Source: an uncultured Opitutaceae bacterium
GTDB taxonomy: Bacteria; Verrucomicrobiota; Verrucomicrobiia; Opitutales; Opitutaceae
Length of the DNA stretch: 64,000 bases
Direction: 5' to 3'
NCBI GenBank assembly: GCA_903952145.1
Contig: CAJBES010000096.1
Span: 1-64,000, forward strand
In this document: positions 37,255 to 49,914 of the stretch, piece after piece
Layout of the letters: each line of letters starts with the position of its first letter
How positions within the stretch are numbered: the first letter of the stretch is position 1
Notes under the pieces: generated by a model
Told to the model about the DNA's origin: nothing
Database searches by the model: none
What the model saw: only the letters and a program-made list of their open reading frames with translations
Translations under genes and position numbers: made by a program

Positions 37255-37575
37255 GTGAGCCTCAACCGCTGTGAGCAAATGATTCATGACTATCTCCAAG
37301 GGCATCCCGACGAGAGACAACACTGGCGGGAGAAAGTTCGCACAATCGTGAAGAGCAATGCCGACGCCCAGGCCGCGGTGGACCGGCTGCAGGGGGAGTT
37401 GTGGGCCTATTTGGTCGAGCGCAGCGCCGTCGTGGAGCCGTTTCGCGGCGCGGCCCAGCGGGAGGGGCTGCACCGCACCAGCACGCGCAATCTCGCCGAA
37501 TACCTGATCCGATTTTGGACAGAGCCACGGCCCAAGCGCCGGACTCCGGCGGAGAAATCAGCAGATTTATTTTGA
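37255..37575 (+). CDS. Small helical hypothetical protein (106 aa)
   Basis: A GTG-started frame begins MSLNRCEQMIHDYLQGHPDE and is charged and alpha-helical throughout, with WREKVRTIVKS and LAEYLIRFWTEPRPKRRTP. It has no membrane segment. I recognise no domain, although the motif RTSTRNLAEYLIRFW looks like a conserved core. The structured RNA/terminator element begins about 20 bp after its stop. Confidence 0.6.
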   Translation: MSLNRCEQMIHDYLQGHPDERQHWREKVRTIVKSNADAQAAVDRLQGELWAYLVERSAVVEPFRGAAQREGLHRTSTRNLAEYLIRFWTEPRPKRRTPAEKSADLF

Positions 37576-37597
37576 AACCTTTGGCGAGCGCACGCGT

Positions 37598-37694
37598 CCT
37601 AGACGGTATGCCCGTTTCTCCTCCGCTTAGCGGGGGAGCTTGGGGTAAGTAAGCAATAGCGGGCCGTCTAGGGGTAGACGGCCCGCTTCCTTTT
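37598..37694 (+). ncRNA. Structured RNA element with mutually exclusive helices (attenuator or small RNA)
   Basis: Arm cctagacgg-tat-gcccg (37598-37614, with a short internal gap) can pair with cgggccgtctagg (37660-37672). That pairing encloses a separate hairpin ctcctccgc-tta-gcgggggag (37618-37638) and an unpaired stretch cttggggtaagtaagcaata (37639-37658). The same 3' arm is the 5' half of a perfect 12-bp terminator stem. The layout is that of a terminator/antiterminator switch, or alternatively a small RNA with a 3' terminator. I cannot match it to a known riboswitch or sRNA family. Confidence 0.5.
37658..37694 (+). terminator. Strong intrinsic terminator
   Basis: A perfect 12-bp GC-rich stem agcgggccgtct/agacggcccgct with a 6-base loop, followed by tcctttt. 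It could end the transcript of the small gene at 37255 or of the RNA element. It lies 128 bp before the PIN-PhoH start. Confidence 0.85.
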
Positions 37695-37822
37695 ACGGCG
37701 GTGACGGCCGGGGGGGCGAAAGCGGCACGGAGGTCACGGACAGGTGACATTAGAGGGATTTCTCAACTCCATTATTTACAAACGCCACGGTTCGTGCATG
37801 GTTACTAACAAGATATCCACCG

Positions 37823-39364
37823 ATGGAAAACCTGCGCGGGGCGACTGCCCCAAATTCGCGGATGCGGATCACGGCCAAGGTGAAGACCTTCGTGCTCGAC
37901 ACGAACGTTTTGCTGCACGATCCGCAATCGATCTTCAAATTCGAGGAAAACAACCTCGCCATTCCGGTGGAGGTCTTGGAGGAGCTCGATGCCATCAAGG
38001 GCGAGCAGTCCACGGAACGCGGCCGCAACGCCCGCCGGGTCCATCGGATCCTGCAGGAACTGTTGCCCGATTCCCGCGCGATGCATGAGGGTGTGGAATT
38101 GCCGAACGGCGGCACGCTCTCCATTATCATCAATCCCTATCTGATTGATCCAGCACGCAATTCCCCGGCCATGGTGCGGTTGCGGGCGATCCTGCCCGAC
38201 CTGACTAAAAAAGACAATCGTATCATCGCCGCCGCGCTCTTTGTGCAGGAACAGTTTCCGCCCCCGACGATTCTGGTCACGAAGGATGTGAATGTGCAGC
38301 TCAAGGCCCGGGCCGTCGGTCTGGAGTCCGAGGACTATCTCAATGACAAGGTGCCGGAAGTCGACGACGAGGCCAGTTACCGTGAGATTTCCCTCAGCAT
38401 TTACGAACTGCAGCGCTTCTGCTCCGAGGGCGCTTTTGAGATCGAAGGCTCAGCTGCCAAGCCACTCTATCTCAACGAATACCTCCTGCTCCGCTCCGAC
38501 GAGGGCAAGACCATGCCGGCCCGCTATTTTGGCGACGGCGTTGTTCGCCGGCTCAAGCTGCCCGATTTTGTGAAGGCCCCCGGCGGCATCCCCATTCGCG
38601 CCCGCAACCTCGAGCAGCAGTTTTTCATGGATGCGCTGCTGGACGACAGCATCAACATGCTGACCTGCTTCGGCAAGGCCGGCACCGGCAAGACCCTGCT
38701 CTCCATCAGCTGCGCGTTGCACCAGACGCACGATGACCAGTCGCGCTACGACGGGGTCTCGATCTCCCGTCCCGTGATGGCCCTGGGCAAGGACATCGGT
38801 TTTCTCCCCGGCACCCTGGAAGAGAAGATGAAGCCCTGGCTGCAGCCTTATTACGACGCCCTGGAGGTGCTCATACCCTCCAAACCGCCGAAGGAGCCGC
38901 AGTTCACCGCGAAGAAGGTCTCCAAGAAAAAGCACAAGAAGCGGGACGAGCAGTTTTACGCACAGATGACTGCGCCGCAACCGAGCCATGCCAGCCACAA
39001 CGGCAGCCATGGCCATGCCCCTCCCGCCAAGCCCTACGAGCGGCTGCTCAAAACCGGTCAGGTTGAGATCGAGGCGCTGGCCTTCATCCGCGGCCGCTCG
39101 ATCGCCCGGCGTTTCTTCATCCTCGACGAGGCGCAGCAGCTCACGCCGCACGAGGTGAAGACCGTCATCACCCGTATTTCCGAGGGCTCGAAAATTGTGC
39201 TCATCGGGGATCCTGCCCAGATCGACAATCCCTATGTGGATTCCCGCAGCAACGGATTGGTCTATTGCCACAACCGGATGAAGGGCCAGGCGATCGCCGC
39301 GCATGTGAAGCTGATGAAAGGCGAGCGTTCCAGGCTGGCTGAACTTGCCGCGGATCTGCTCTGA
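37823..39364 (+). CDS. PIN-PhoH family ATPase/ribonuclease (PhoH2/YlaK type)
   Basis: The 513-residue protein fuses an N-terminal PIN nuclease domain (FVLDTNVLLHDP; acidic residues in VEVLEELDAIKG, KKDNRIIAAAL and VTKDVNVQLKARA) to a PhoH-type P-loop ATPase. The ATPase has Walker A GKAGTGKT at residues 284-291, Walker B FFILDEAQQLTP (Asp435) and the sensor motif VLIGDPAQIDNPYVD. PhoH2 proteins unwind and cleave RNA. A His- and Lys-rich insertion (about residues 365-395, KKVSKKKHKKRDEQ to SHASHNGSHGHAP) interrupts the ATPase. An internal ATG (37862) would also be a plausible start. A strong terminator lies just upstream. Confidence 0.9.
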   Translation: MENLRGATAPNSRMRITAKVKTFVLDTNVLLHDPQSIFKFEENNLAIPVEVLEELDAIKGEQSTERGRNARRVHRILQELLPDSRAMHEGVELPNGGTLSIIINPYLIDPARNSPAMVRLRAILPDLTKKDNRIIAAALFVQEQFPPPTILVTKDVNVQLKARAVGLESEDYLNDKVPEVDDEASYREISLSIYELQRFCSEGAFEIEGSAAKPLYLNEYLLLRSDEGKTMPARYFGDGVVRRLKLPDFVKAPGGIPIRARNLEQQFFMDALLDDSINMLTCFGKAGTGKTLLSISCALHQTHDDQSRYDGVSISRPVMALGKDIGFLPGTLEEKMKPWLQPYYDALEVLIPSKPPKEPQFTAKKVSKKKHKKRDEQFYAQMTAPQPSHASHNGSHGHAPPAKPYERLLKTGQVEIEALAFIRGRSIARRFFILDEAQQLTPHEVKTVITRISEGSKIVLIGDPAQIDNPYVDSRSNGLVYCHNRMKGQAIAAHVKLMKGERSRLAELAADLL

Positions 39365-39460
39365 GATGGCAGCAGGCAGGCTAGTGCAGTTGAACCCACG
39401 GGACGGTGGACGGACTGGCCGCGCTCAGTGAAAGCACGGTGTGCGACCTGTGCGCCCGAT

Positions 39461-40069
39461 TTACCACCAGCCGACCAGGAACCCCTGTGCGGCCTTGATG
39501 GCGATGACGCCGAGGTTCTTGGCCGCATGGGCCGCGAAACAGGGCAGGAGCGAGCGGCCGGGATTCCAACGCGCGAAACGCACGGTGTAAAACCACAGTG
39601 AGCCAAGGAAGACCGCGCCGGTGCTGAACCAGCCCTTGAGGCCGGTGGTCCAGACGAGGCCGCCGTCCCATTGCCACAGGAATGGGTGCAGTGCTGCGAA
39701 AAGCAGTGACGCCACGAGGATGCCGGCCCAGCGCACGACGCAGCCGCGATGGGTGATGACCAGATAGCCGCGGAAGATGAGCTCCTCGATGACAGCAGCC
39801 GCGAGCGTGTAGATTCCGAAGAGCACGGTGATGTGCGACTGCTCTCCGGCGATCCCGAGGCGGATCTCCCCCCAAGTTTCGAACAGCAGCAGCAAGAGGG
39901 CTCCTGCCACGGCCAATATTATCGCCCGGGATCCGGCCGGAACTGCGCCAGGCAGTGCCCGCGGGTGGGGCCGTCCGGCCGCCGCGGCGCGGCCATCGTC
40001 ACGCCAAAGCTTTGCCACATAAACCGTGGCGGCGATCATGAACAGGAGCAGGAGCGGTTGGTCGTTCAT
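39461..40069 (-). CDS. CPBP family intramembrane glutamic endopeptidase
   Basis: The 202-residue polytopic protein has the three CPBP (Rce1/abi) motifs: EELIFRGYL with paired Glu95-Glu96, the His128 segment FAALHPFLW, and a third motif CFAAHAAKNLG with His181. These residues form the catalytic site in the membrane. Bacterial members have been linked to bacteriocin self-immunity and regulated proteolysis, but the substrate here is unknown. It converges on the PIN-PhoH gene. Confidence 0.87.
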   Translation of the reverse strand: MNDQPLLLLFMIAATVYVAKLWRDDGRAAAAGRPHPRALPGAVPAGSRAIILAVAGALLLLLFETWGEIRLGIAGEQSHITVLFGIYTLAAAVIEELIFRGYLVITHRGCVVRWAGILVASLLFAALHPFLWQWDGGLVWTTGLKGWFSTGAVFLGSLWFYTVRFARWNPGRSLLPCFAAHAAKNLGVIAIKAAQGFLVGWW

Positions 40070-40260
40070 CTGGTTATAATTGGTTCACTCCAAGCTGTGT
40101 CATCGAACTTGGCCTACACCACGGGCATGGGCCCGCCAGGCGGATCAGGCTGACTTGAAGCATCTGACGGGGACGCGGGATTTGGGTCGGGGGAAGTGTG
40201 AGTGCGGGCCACCATGGCGGCAGTGCAATTGGCTCCGCTGCTCGCAACCCGGCCCCTTGG

Positions 40261-40797
40261 TCAACCGCTTTCGGCCTCCCGGGCCAGCAACCAGAGCAGA
40301 TCGGCGAGCCGGTTTACAAAACGGTGCAGCGTGGGCCGAATGCTGCGGCCGTGGGCGGGGAGGGCGACGAGACGGCGCTCGGCGCGGCGGGCGGTGACGC
40401 GCGCGATTTCCAAGGCGGCGGCCCGGGCATTGGCCCCGGGCGTGGCCCAACCGTCGAACTTCAGGCTCTTGGCCTCAAGCGCGGCGATGGCATCGTCGAT
40501 CCGGGCGGTATCAGCGTCTGTGAGTTTGGCAAACTTGGAGGCCGCATAGCGCGCGGCGTCGGCCTCGGCGCAGGCCAGCTCGCCCATCAGCGCGATGAGA
40601 TTTTGCTGCAGGGCGCCGATCAGAGTCAGGATCGAAATATCGGCCGGACCGAAATGCGGCCGCACGGCACCGAGGGCGACGTTGAGTTCGTCAAAGGTGC
40701 CCACGGCCTCGATCTGCGGGTGGTCCTTGGGCACGCGCTGGCCGTAGAGCAGTCCCGTGGTGCCGCCGTCGCCAGTGCGGGTCGCGATGGAGCTCAT
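40261..40797 (-). CDS. ATP:cob(I)alamin adenosyltransferase (PduO/MMAB type)
   Basis: The enzyme makes adenosylcobalamin from ATP and cob(I)alamin. The N-terminal signature is SSIATRTGDGGTTGLLYG, followed by VGTFDELNVALG. The C-terminal cobalamin/ATP region contains ARAAALEIARVTARRAERR with the conserved Arg. The length (178 residues) is typical. No cobalamin biosynthesis genes or B12-dependent enzymes are nearby. Its ATG overlaps the def stop (ATGA), so translation is coupled to def. Confidence 0.9.
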   Translation of the reverse strand: MSSIATRTGDGGTTGLLYGQRVPKDHPQIEAVGTFDELNVALGAVRPHFGPADISILTLIGALQQNLIALMGELACAEADAARYAASKFAKLTDADTARIDDAIAALEAKSLKFDGWATPGANARAAALEIARVTARRAERRLVALPAHGRSIRPTLHRFVNRLADLLWLLAREAESG

Positions 40798-41366
40798 GGG
40801 GCCTTGGTCTTTTCGCGGGTGCATTGCGCCAGTTCCTTAACGGCCTGGTCCACGGAGGTGCGGACTTTTTTCCCCATGCGGTCGATGAAGAGAGTGCCCT
40901 TCAGGTGGTCAAACTCGTGCTGGATGCAGCGCGCCAGCAGGCCGTCGCACGCCAACACATGCGGGATGCCGCATTCGTCCTGGAACTTCACCGTGATGGC
41001 GTCGGGGCGGATGATATCGCCGCGGATACCGGGGAAGGAGAGACAGCCTTCTTCGAAAATATATTCATCGGTGTCCGGTCGCACCGTGAGCACCGGGTTG
41101 ATGAGCGTCAGGGGCATGAAGAGCTCAAGCGGGGGTTTGGCCCCGTCGAGTTCCCAGATGAAATCCATTTCAGCGGCGCGCAGGTCCACCACGAAGAGTT
41201 GCAGGGCGCGGCCGACTTGCTGGGCGGCGAGGCCGATGCCGTGCGCCGCCTGCATGGTGGCGATCATGTTGGCGGCGAACTGGGTGAGCCCGGCGTCGAA
41301 GGCGGTGATTTTTGCGCCTTTCTTGCGCAAAATCGGGTCGTTGTAGTGAACAATCGGCAGGGACAT
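40794..41366 (-). CDS. def: Peptide deformylase
   Basis: Removes the formyl group from new protein N-termini. All three motifs are present: GIGLAAQQVG (43-52), EEGCLSFPG (105-113, metal-ligand Cys108), and QHEFDHLKG with His150-Glu-Phe-Asp-His154. At 190 residues it has the usual size, and the start MSLPIVHYNDPILR is the family's normal beginning. It forms a two-gene operon with the adenosyltransferase and diverges from the large membrane protein gene. Confidence 0.95.
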   Translation of the reverse strand: MSLPIVHYNDPILRKKGAKITAFDAGLTQFAANMIATMQAAHGIGLAAQQVGRALQLFVVDLRAAEMDFIWELDGAKPPLELFMPLTLINPVLTVRPDTDEYIFEEGCLSFPGIRGDIIRPDAITVKFQDECGIPHVLACDGLLARCIQHEFDHLKGTLFIDRMGKKVRTSVDQAVKELAQCTREKTKAP

Positions 41367-41431
41367 CGGTCGGTAAGGCAGGCAAACGTGGATTTGCCTC
41401 CGCGCGTCCGCAATTCAATATTCCTATTTCA

Positions 41432-43090
41432 ATGAGCGCCGCCTCCCGTCCCCGCCGTGCCCGTCGCGCCCTGCTAAGTGCAGGGGCGGGGCTGTTGCTG
41501 GCGGCAGCGGCCTGGATGCTGCCGGTGAATATGAATTCGGTGCCGCCGGCGCTGCTGGGTGCGGCCGGTGCCGGCACCCCATCGGTGACGGAACTCGGCC
41601 GGCAATTGGTGGCGGCGGAAAAGATCGGCCCAGCGGAGCTTGTGCTGACGGCGGCGCAGACGATCGGAGCGCCCGGGGCCTCCGCGCTGGCCGCAGACGT
41701 GGCCGCGCTGGCGGCGCAACAGGCGGAGCTGGTGGCGTGGGGCGGCTGGGATCCCTTCCTCGACCCGCTGTTCAAGCTGCGTGACCGCACAACCCCGGCG
41801 GTGAGTACGCCCGTGCTGACCTTTCTGCTGCCTGAGCAGGCCCGCAGTGTGTTGCGCGGTTACTTGGAAAACTCGCGCTCGTTCGGCGTGCAGGCGCTGC
41901 TGAAGACCCGGCCGCTTACCGCGACCGGCCGCTTCGTGCCGGCGCTGCAGCCGGGCGGCCAGCCGCTCGATGCGGTCATACTGCTCACGGCCCTGCTCTA
42001 CCAGGGGGAGCATCTTTCAGCCGCGCTGCAACGCGAACTGCGCGCACTGGCGGAGACGGCGGTGGCCAACCGCCAGCTCGGGGAGCTTGAGCCGTTTTTC
42101 ATGGACCTGCTTTCGCTGGGCCGGCGCTTGAATTGGGTGCAACTCAGTGAGTTGCTGCGTCGCACCCAGGACGCGAAGACCGTGGGCGAATTTGCCCACC
42201 TTGCGCGCGTCGCGCCGGACCAGCTCGCCCTGATCTATACGGCGGCGCTGGCCTCGGATTCGGCCGATCGCGTCGCGGCCTACCTCATCCAATACGGCAC
42301 CACCGGCCTCGGGGACCTGCGGCTGGCGCTGACGCACGGGCAGGGCGCGGTGCGGCTGCTCTTGCTGCGGCAGGTGCCGGTCAACCGCGAGGCGGGTCCG
42401 ACCATCGGGGGCACCGCGACGCTCGCATTGTTGCACCCGCAGGCAACCCTCTGGCTGAAATACCTCGCCTACCTGCTGGGCGCCTACCTGGTTTTCCGCG
42501 GCCTCGACCGTTGGCTCATCCCGCCGGCCGAGCGCGTTGCGCTGGCCCTGCCGCGGGCCAAGAGCGGCGTGCTGGCCTGCCTCTTCGCCGCCCTGCTGGT
42601 GCTCGCCACCGAGCCCTTCCTGCTGAAGGCCGCGCCCCCCTCCGAATTCAAGGCCCGGCTCGTGCTGCCGGTGCTGGTGAACACCGCCGAATCTCCAACT
42701 CCCGCAACCAACCAGACTCCTCCCCACATGGACACTTCCACCATCCTCTCCATCGGCTTCTTTGCCGCGCTCCAGATCGCGATGTATCTCATCTGCCTCG
42801 CCAAGATCCGCGAGGTCGCCCTCCAACCCGTGCCACCCCTCGTGAAACTCAAGCTCATGGAGAACGAGGAGAACCTCTTCGATGGCGGGCTCTATGTAGG
42901 CATCGGCGGCACGGCCGCCGCGCTGGTGATGCAGGTGCTCGGCTTTATCGAGCCCAACCTGCTCGCGGCGTATTCCTCCAACCTCTTTGGCATCACCTGC
43001 GTCGCGCTGGTGAAGATCCGCCACGTGCGTCCCTACAAGTGCCGGCTGATCCTCGACAGTCTGGCCGAGTCCGAACCCGCCACCCGATGA
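41432..43090 (+). CDS. Large multi-pass membrane protein of unknown function
   Basis: The ATG at 41432 yields a 552-residue protein with a basic N-terminus and an anchor helix (residues 11-30). A 310-residue Ala/Leu-rich helical domain without Cys follows. Two membrane helices come next (AYLLGAYLVFRGLDRWLIPP; GVLACLFAALLVLATEPFLL) and then a Pro/Thr-rich linker. A C-terminal module of three helices ends it, beginning DTSTILSIGFFAALQIAMYL and containing VGIGGTAAALVMQVLGFI. No family is recognised. It overlaps the next gene by ATGA, so the two products are probably partners. Confidence 0.7.
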   Translation: MSAASRPRRARRALLSAGAGLLLAAAAWMLPVNMNSVPPALLGAAGAGTPSVTELGRQLVAAEKIGPAELVLTAAQTIGAPGASALAADVAALAAQQAELVAWGGWDPFLDPLFKLRDRTTPAVSTPVLTFLLPEQARSVLRGYLENSRSFGVQALLKTRPLTATGRFVPALQPGGQPLDAVILLTALLYQGEHLSAALQRELRALAETAVANRQLGELEPFFMDLLSLGRRLNWVQLSELLRRTQDAKTVGEFAHLARVAPDQLALIYTAALASDSADRVAAYLIQYGTTGLGDLRLALTHGQGAVRLLLLRQVPVNREAGPTIGGTATLALLHPQATLWLKYLAYLLGAYLVFRGLDRWLIPPAERVALALPRAKSGVLACLFAALLVLATEPFLLKAAPPSEFKARLVLPVLVNTAESPTPATNQTPPHMDTSTILSIGFFAALQIAMYLICLAKIREVALQPVPPLVKLKLMENEENLFDGGLYVGIGGTAAALVMQVLGFIEPNLLAAYSSNLFGITCVALVKIRHVRPYKCRLILDSLAESEPATR

Positions 43091-44478
43091 ACAAGACGCT
43101 TCTGCTCATCATCTGTGATTTTCTGCTGCTCAACCTGCTCGCTTTGACCCGGTGGGAAATCGCGGAGCCGGCGTCCGGGAAACAACCGCCGGTGCCCAAG
43201 CTGGCGGCCAATGCCACCACCAAGGACCAGGATCTGGTCGCGGTGATGCAGGCCGCTTTGACGGACGAGCGCGGCACGCGCGACTCGCTGGCGGAGAAAC
43301 TCACCACCACTGAATCCACGCTGGCCGAGCGGGAGCAGAATCTCGCGCAATTACAGACGGATAAAACCCGGCTGGCGACAACGCTGACCGATACACGGCG
43401 CGCGGCCGAGGTGCTCACCCGGCAGGTCACCGCCGCCACGCAGGACGCGACGATGACCAAGGAGCAACTCGTGCGCCTGCAACGCGAGCTGGACGAAAAA
43501 CGCGCCGAGGCGCAGCGCCAGGCCGGGGCCATCGCCAGCCTGGAGCAGCAGCAGGGCGAGGCCCGCCAGAAGATCGAGGGCCTGTCCGTGGCGGTGAAGG
43601 TGGCGGAGCAGGAAAAGGTCATGCTCAAGGAGACTGCCGAGGTCTTCCGGCTGCAGGCCGCCGCGGAGCGGGCCGAGCGCGAGAAAGTGCAGGCCACGAC
43701 GGTGCAACTGGCGCAGGGCGTCGGCGATCTCGCGGAACAATCCGGGGCGCTCACGCGGGAGATCCGCGACCACCGGCCGGTCAACGCCAATGTGCTGTTC
43801 AACGATTTCCTCCACAACCGGGTCAGCACGGCTTTCACGGCCCACCGCAAATCCTTTCTCGGTCCGATCACGCGCACGAAGGAGGCGCGCACCGTGTTCA
43901 TCACCGACGGGGCGCAGATCTATGCCCTCCTGCACATCGATGACACCCCATTCTCCCTGCACGAAAACGGTGCGGATTGGGAGAAGCTGACGGCGGAGTT
44001 CTCGCGGCCGCCCAACTACCGCACGGCGGCGGAGCGGCTGGACTTTCTCGCGCTCGACCCGCGCGTGGTGGTGCTGCCAGTGAGTGCCGAGCAGGCGGCG
44101 GCCCTGGGGGTCAAGGTCTACCAGACCGCGCTGGAGCCGTTCAAATTTTCCGAGGCGGTGCTCATCAGCGGCGGTGGCACCGGCTACGGCTCGGTGACCT
44201 TCAAGCTTGATGCCGCGCAGCCCGGCTATGTGAGCGTGGACAACCGGCTCGTGACGCGGCTGTTTGGCGAATTTGCGCCGTCGCGCGGCGATCTGGTTTT
44301 CAGCAAAACCGGTGAGTTGCTCGGCATCATGGTCAGCAGCGGCTACTGCGTGATCGTGAACAACGTGCTCCCGACGAAAAGCCTCCGCACGGGTGATGAC
44401 GTGAAAGCCCAGCAAACCGGCCAAATCCTCGACGAGCTCGCCGCGCGCTACCGCAGCCTGCCCTTCAAGGTGCAGTGA
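43087..44478 (+). CDS. Membrane-anchored coiled-coil protein with a trypsin-like degenerate domain
   Basis: The 463-residue protein begins with a short hydrophobic segment (TLLLIICDFLLLNLLALTRW). A coiled coil of about 190 residues follows (for example ERAEREKVQATTVQLAQGVGDL). The C-terminal globular domain of ~220 residues contains FLGPITRTKEARTVFITDGA, ALDPRVVVLPVSAE and SRGDLVFSKTGELLGIMVS. The last stretch resembles the serine-loop region of trypsin-like proteases (GDSGGPxxxxxGxLxGI), but the Ser is absent. I infer a non-catalytic protease fold; the evidence is limited. It is coupled to the upstream membrane protein gene. Confidence 0.6.
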   Translation: MNKTLLLIICDFLLLNLLALTRWEIAEPASGKQPPVPKLAANATTKDQDLVAVMQAALTDERGTRDSLAEKLTTTESTLAEREQNLAQLQTDKTRLATTLTDTRRAAEVLTRQVTAATQDATMTKEQLVRLQRELDEKRAEAQRQAGAIASLEQQQGEARQKIEGLSVAVKVAEQEKVMLKETAEVFRLQAAAERAEREKVQATTVQLAQGVGDLAEQSGALTREIRDHRPVNANVLFNDFLHNRVSTAFTAHRKSFLGPITRTKEARTVFITDGAQIYALLHIDDTPFSLHENGADWEKLTAEFSRPPNYRTAAERLDFLALDPRVVVLPVSAEQAAALGVKVYQTALEPFKFSEAVLISGGGTGYGSVTFKLDAAQPGYVSVDNRLVTRLFGEFAPSRGDLVFSKTGELLGIMVSSGYCVIVNNVLPTKSLRTGDDVKAQQTGQILDELAARYRSLPFKVQ

Positions 44479-44560
44479 GCGGCGGACTGCGCGGTGCGGC
44501 CCGGCCCCGAGGTCCGGGATTGTCATCGGAGGCGGGACGTCGGAAGGTGGCGGCTAATCC

Positions 44561-45757
44561 ATGGCAGCGCGGAAACCTAACATCTTGTGGATCGTGACCA
44601 CGCAGTGGCGGGCGCAGGCGTGCGGCTATGCGGGGGATGCGAATGCACGCACGCCGGCACTGGATGAACTGGCGGCGCAGAGTGTGAACCATGCGCAGGC
44701 GGTGACGCCGCATCCCTTCGGTCCCTTCGCGCGGGCGGCGATGCTCACCGGGGTGCCCTCGCCACAGAACGGGGTGTGCGACTATTTCGATCCGTTGCCG
44801 GACGGGGCGCGCACGATCGCGCATGAGCTGGAGGGGCGCGGCTATGCGACGGCGTTTTTCGGCAAGTGGCATCTGGCGCGCCGCGATCCGGCGGCGCCAC
44901 CGGTCGGAGAGGCTCACGCGCGCATGATCGTGCCCCCCGCGGCCCGCGGCGGATTTGGTTTATGGGAGGGATTCGAGGGCGGGTTTTTGCTGAACGACCC
45001 GTGGCTGCAGGGCACGCGCCTGTCGGAACCGGTGGCGGTGCGCGGCTACCAAAGCGACGTGCTCTGCGAACGCGCGGCGGGGTGGATGGCGGATGCGGGC
45101 AACCGGCAACCGGAGCACTGGTTTTGCATGGTGAGCCTGGAGGCGCCACATCCGCCCTATGACGCACCGGCGGCGGGCGTGGCGCGGCGGGCGGTGGAGC
45201 TGGCGGCCAATGTGCCGGTCGCGGCCACCGGGCAGGCGCGGCGTGAACTGGCGGGTTATTATGCGCACATCGCGGCGACAGACCGCGCCATCGGGCGGCT
45301 CGTGGCGCAAGCGGACGGTGACACCATCGTCGTCTTCACCAGCGTGCACGGCGACATGCACGGTGCGCACGGGCTTTTCCGCAAGGGCTGGCCGCATGAG
45401 GAAAGTGTGCGTGTGCCGTTGCTGGTGCGTCACCCCCGGGAGCTGCCGCGGCGGGACGATGCGCCGGTTTCACTGCTCGACTTGCAGGCAATGACGCTGG
45501 CGTGGGCGGAAGGAAACCTCTGGCGTTGCGCACGGGCGGCGGCAGCGATTTCGATGCCGAGTGTGGTGCGGTGGCCGCACCAGTGCGACCGCGTGTGGCA
45601 TGGCTGGCGCACACCAGGGCGCAAGCTCGTGCTGGGCGATGACGGCGCGACCTGGCTGTTTTTCGATCTGGAGGCGGATCCGCTGGAGAGGCACAATCTG
45701 GCGACGGATCCGGCGAGGGCGGGGGAGTTGGCAACGCTGAGGCGCAGGCTGGGCTGA
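44561..45757 (+). CDS. Sulfatase-fold protein lacking the catalytic and metal residues
   Basis: The fold is recognisable from PNILWIVTTQWRAQACGYAG, TPALDELAAQSVNHAQA, ARAAMLTGVPSPQNGV, AFFGKWHLARRDP and FTSVHGDMHGAHGLF, which follow the type I sulfatase order. The functional residues, however, are changed. The metal-binding Asp pair is Thr13-Thr14. The formylglycine motif CxPxR is replaced by FGPFAR (residues 53-58). The metal Asp of SDHG is Val262. Lys102 and His104 remain. At 398 residues it is also slightly short. It is probably an inactive family member, for example a binding protein. No sulfatase-maturase gene is nearby. Confidence 0.85.
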   Translation: MAARKPNILWIVTTQWRAQACGYAGDANARTPALDELAAQSVNHAQAVTPHPFGPFARAAMLTGVPSPQNGVCDYFDPLPDGARTIAHELEGRGYATAFFGKWHLARRDPAAPPVGEAHARMIVPPAARGGFGLWEGFEGGFLLNDPWLQGTRLSEPVAVRGYQSDVLCERAAGWMADAGNRQPEHWFCMVSLEAPHPPYDAPAAGVARRAVELAANVPVAATGQARRELAGYYAHIAATDRAIGRLVAQADGDTIVVFTSVHGDMHGAHGLFRKGWPHEESVRVPLLVRHPRELPRRDDAPVSLLDLQAMTLAWAEGNLWRCARAAAAISMPSVVRWPHQCDRVWHGWRTPGRKLVLGDDGATWLFFDLEADPLERHNLATDPARAGELATLRRRLG

Positions 45758-45879
45758 ATCACGCACAAGCCCGCTCCTCCAAAATCGGTCCGCGGGACTG
45801 CATCCTGAAGGACACCAAGCGGCCTTCGGAAAGGCGGACCTGCCACACGCTTACTTCCTCCGGCCGCAGAAAATTGCGC

Positions 45880-49833
<3,954 letters not shown>

Positions 49834-49914
49834 TAAGGTATTTACCCTAGAAATGAGGAGTTTTTGGCGCGGAGCAATCTTGTTTCCGGGAAAGAGTTGC
49901 GCTCTGGAAAGAGG

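Noticed and set aside
41312-41431. An earlier start for the large membrane protein
   Set aside because: The extra 40 codons overlap the def coding region on the opposite strand and read as non-protein-like; the ATG at 41432 gives a normal basic N-terminus and anchor.
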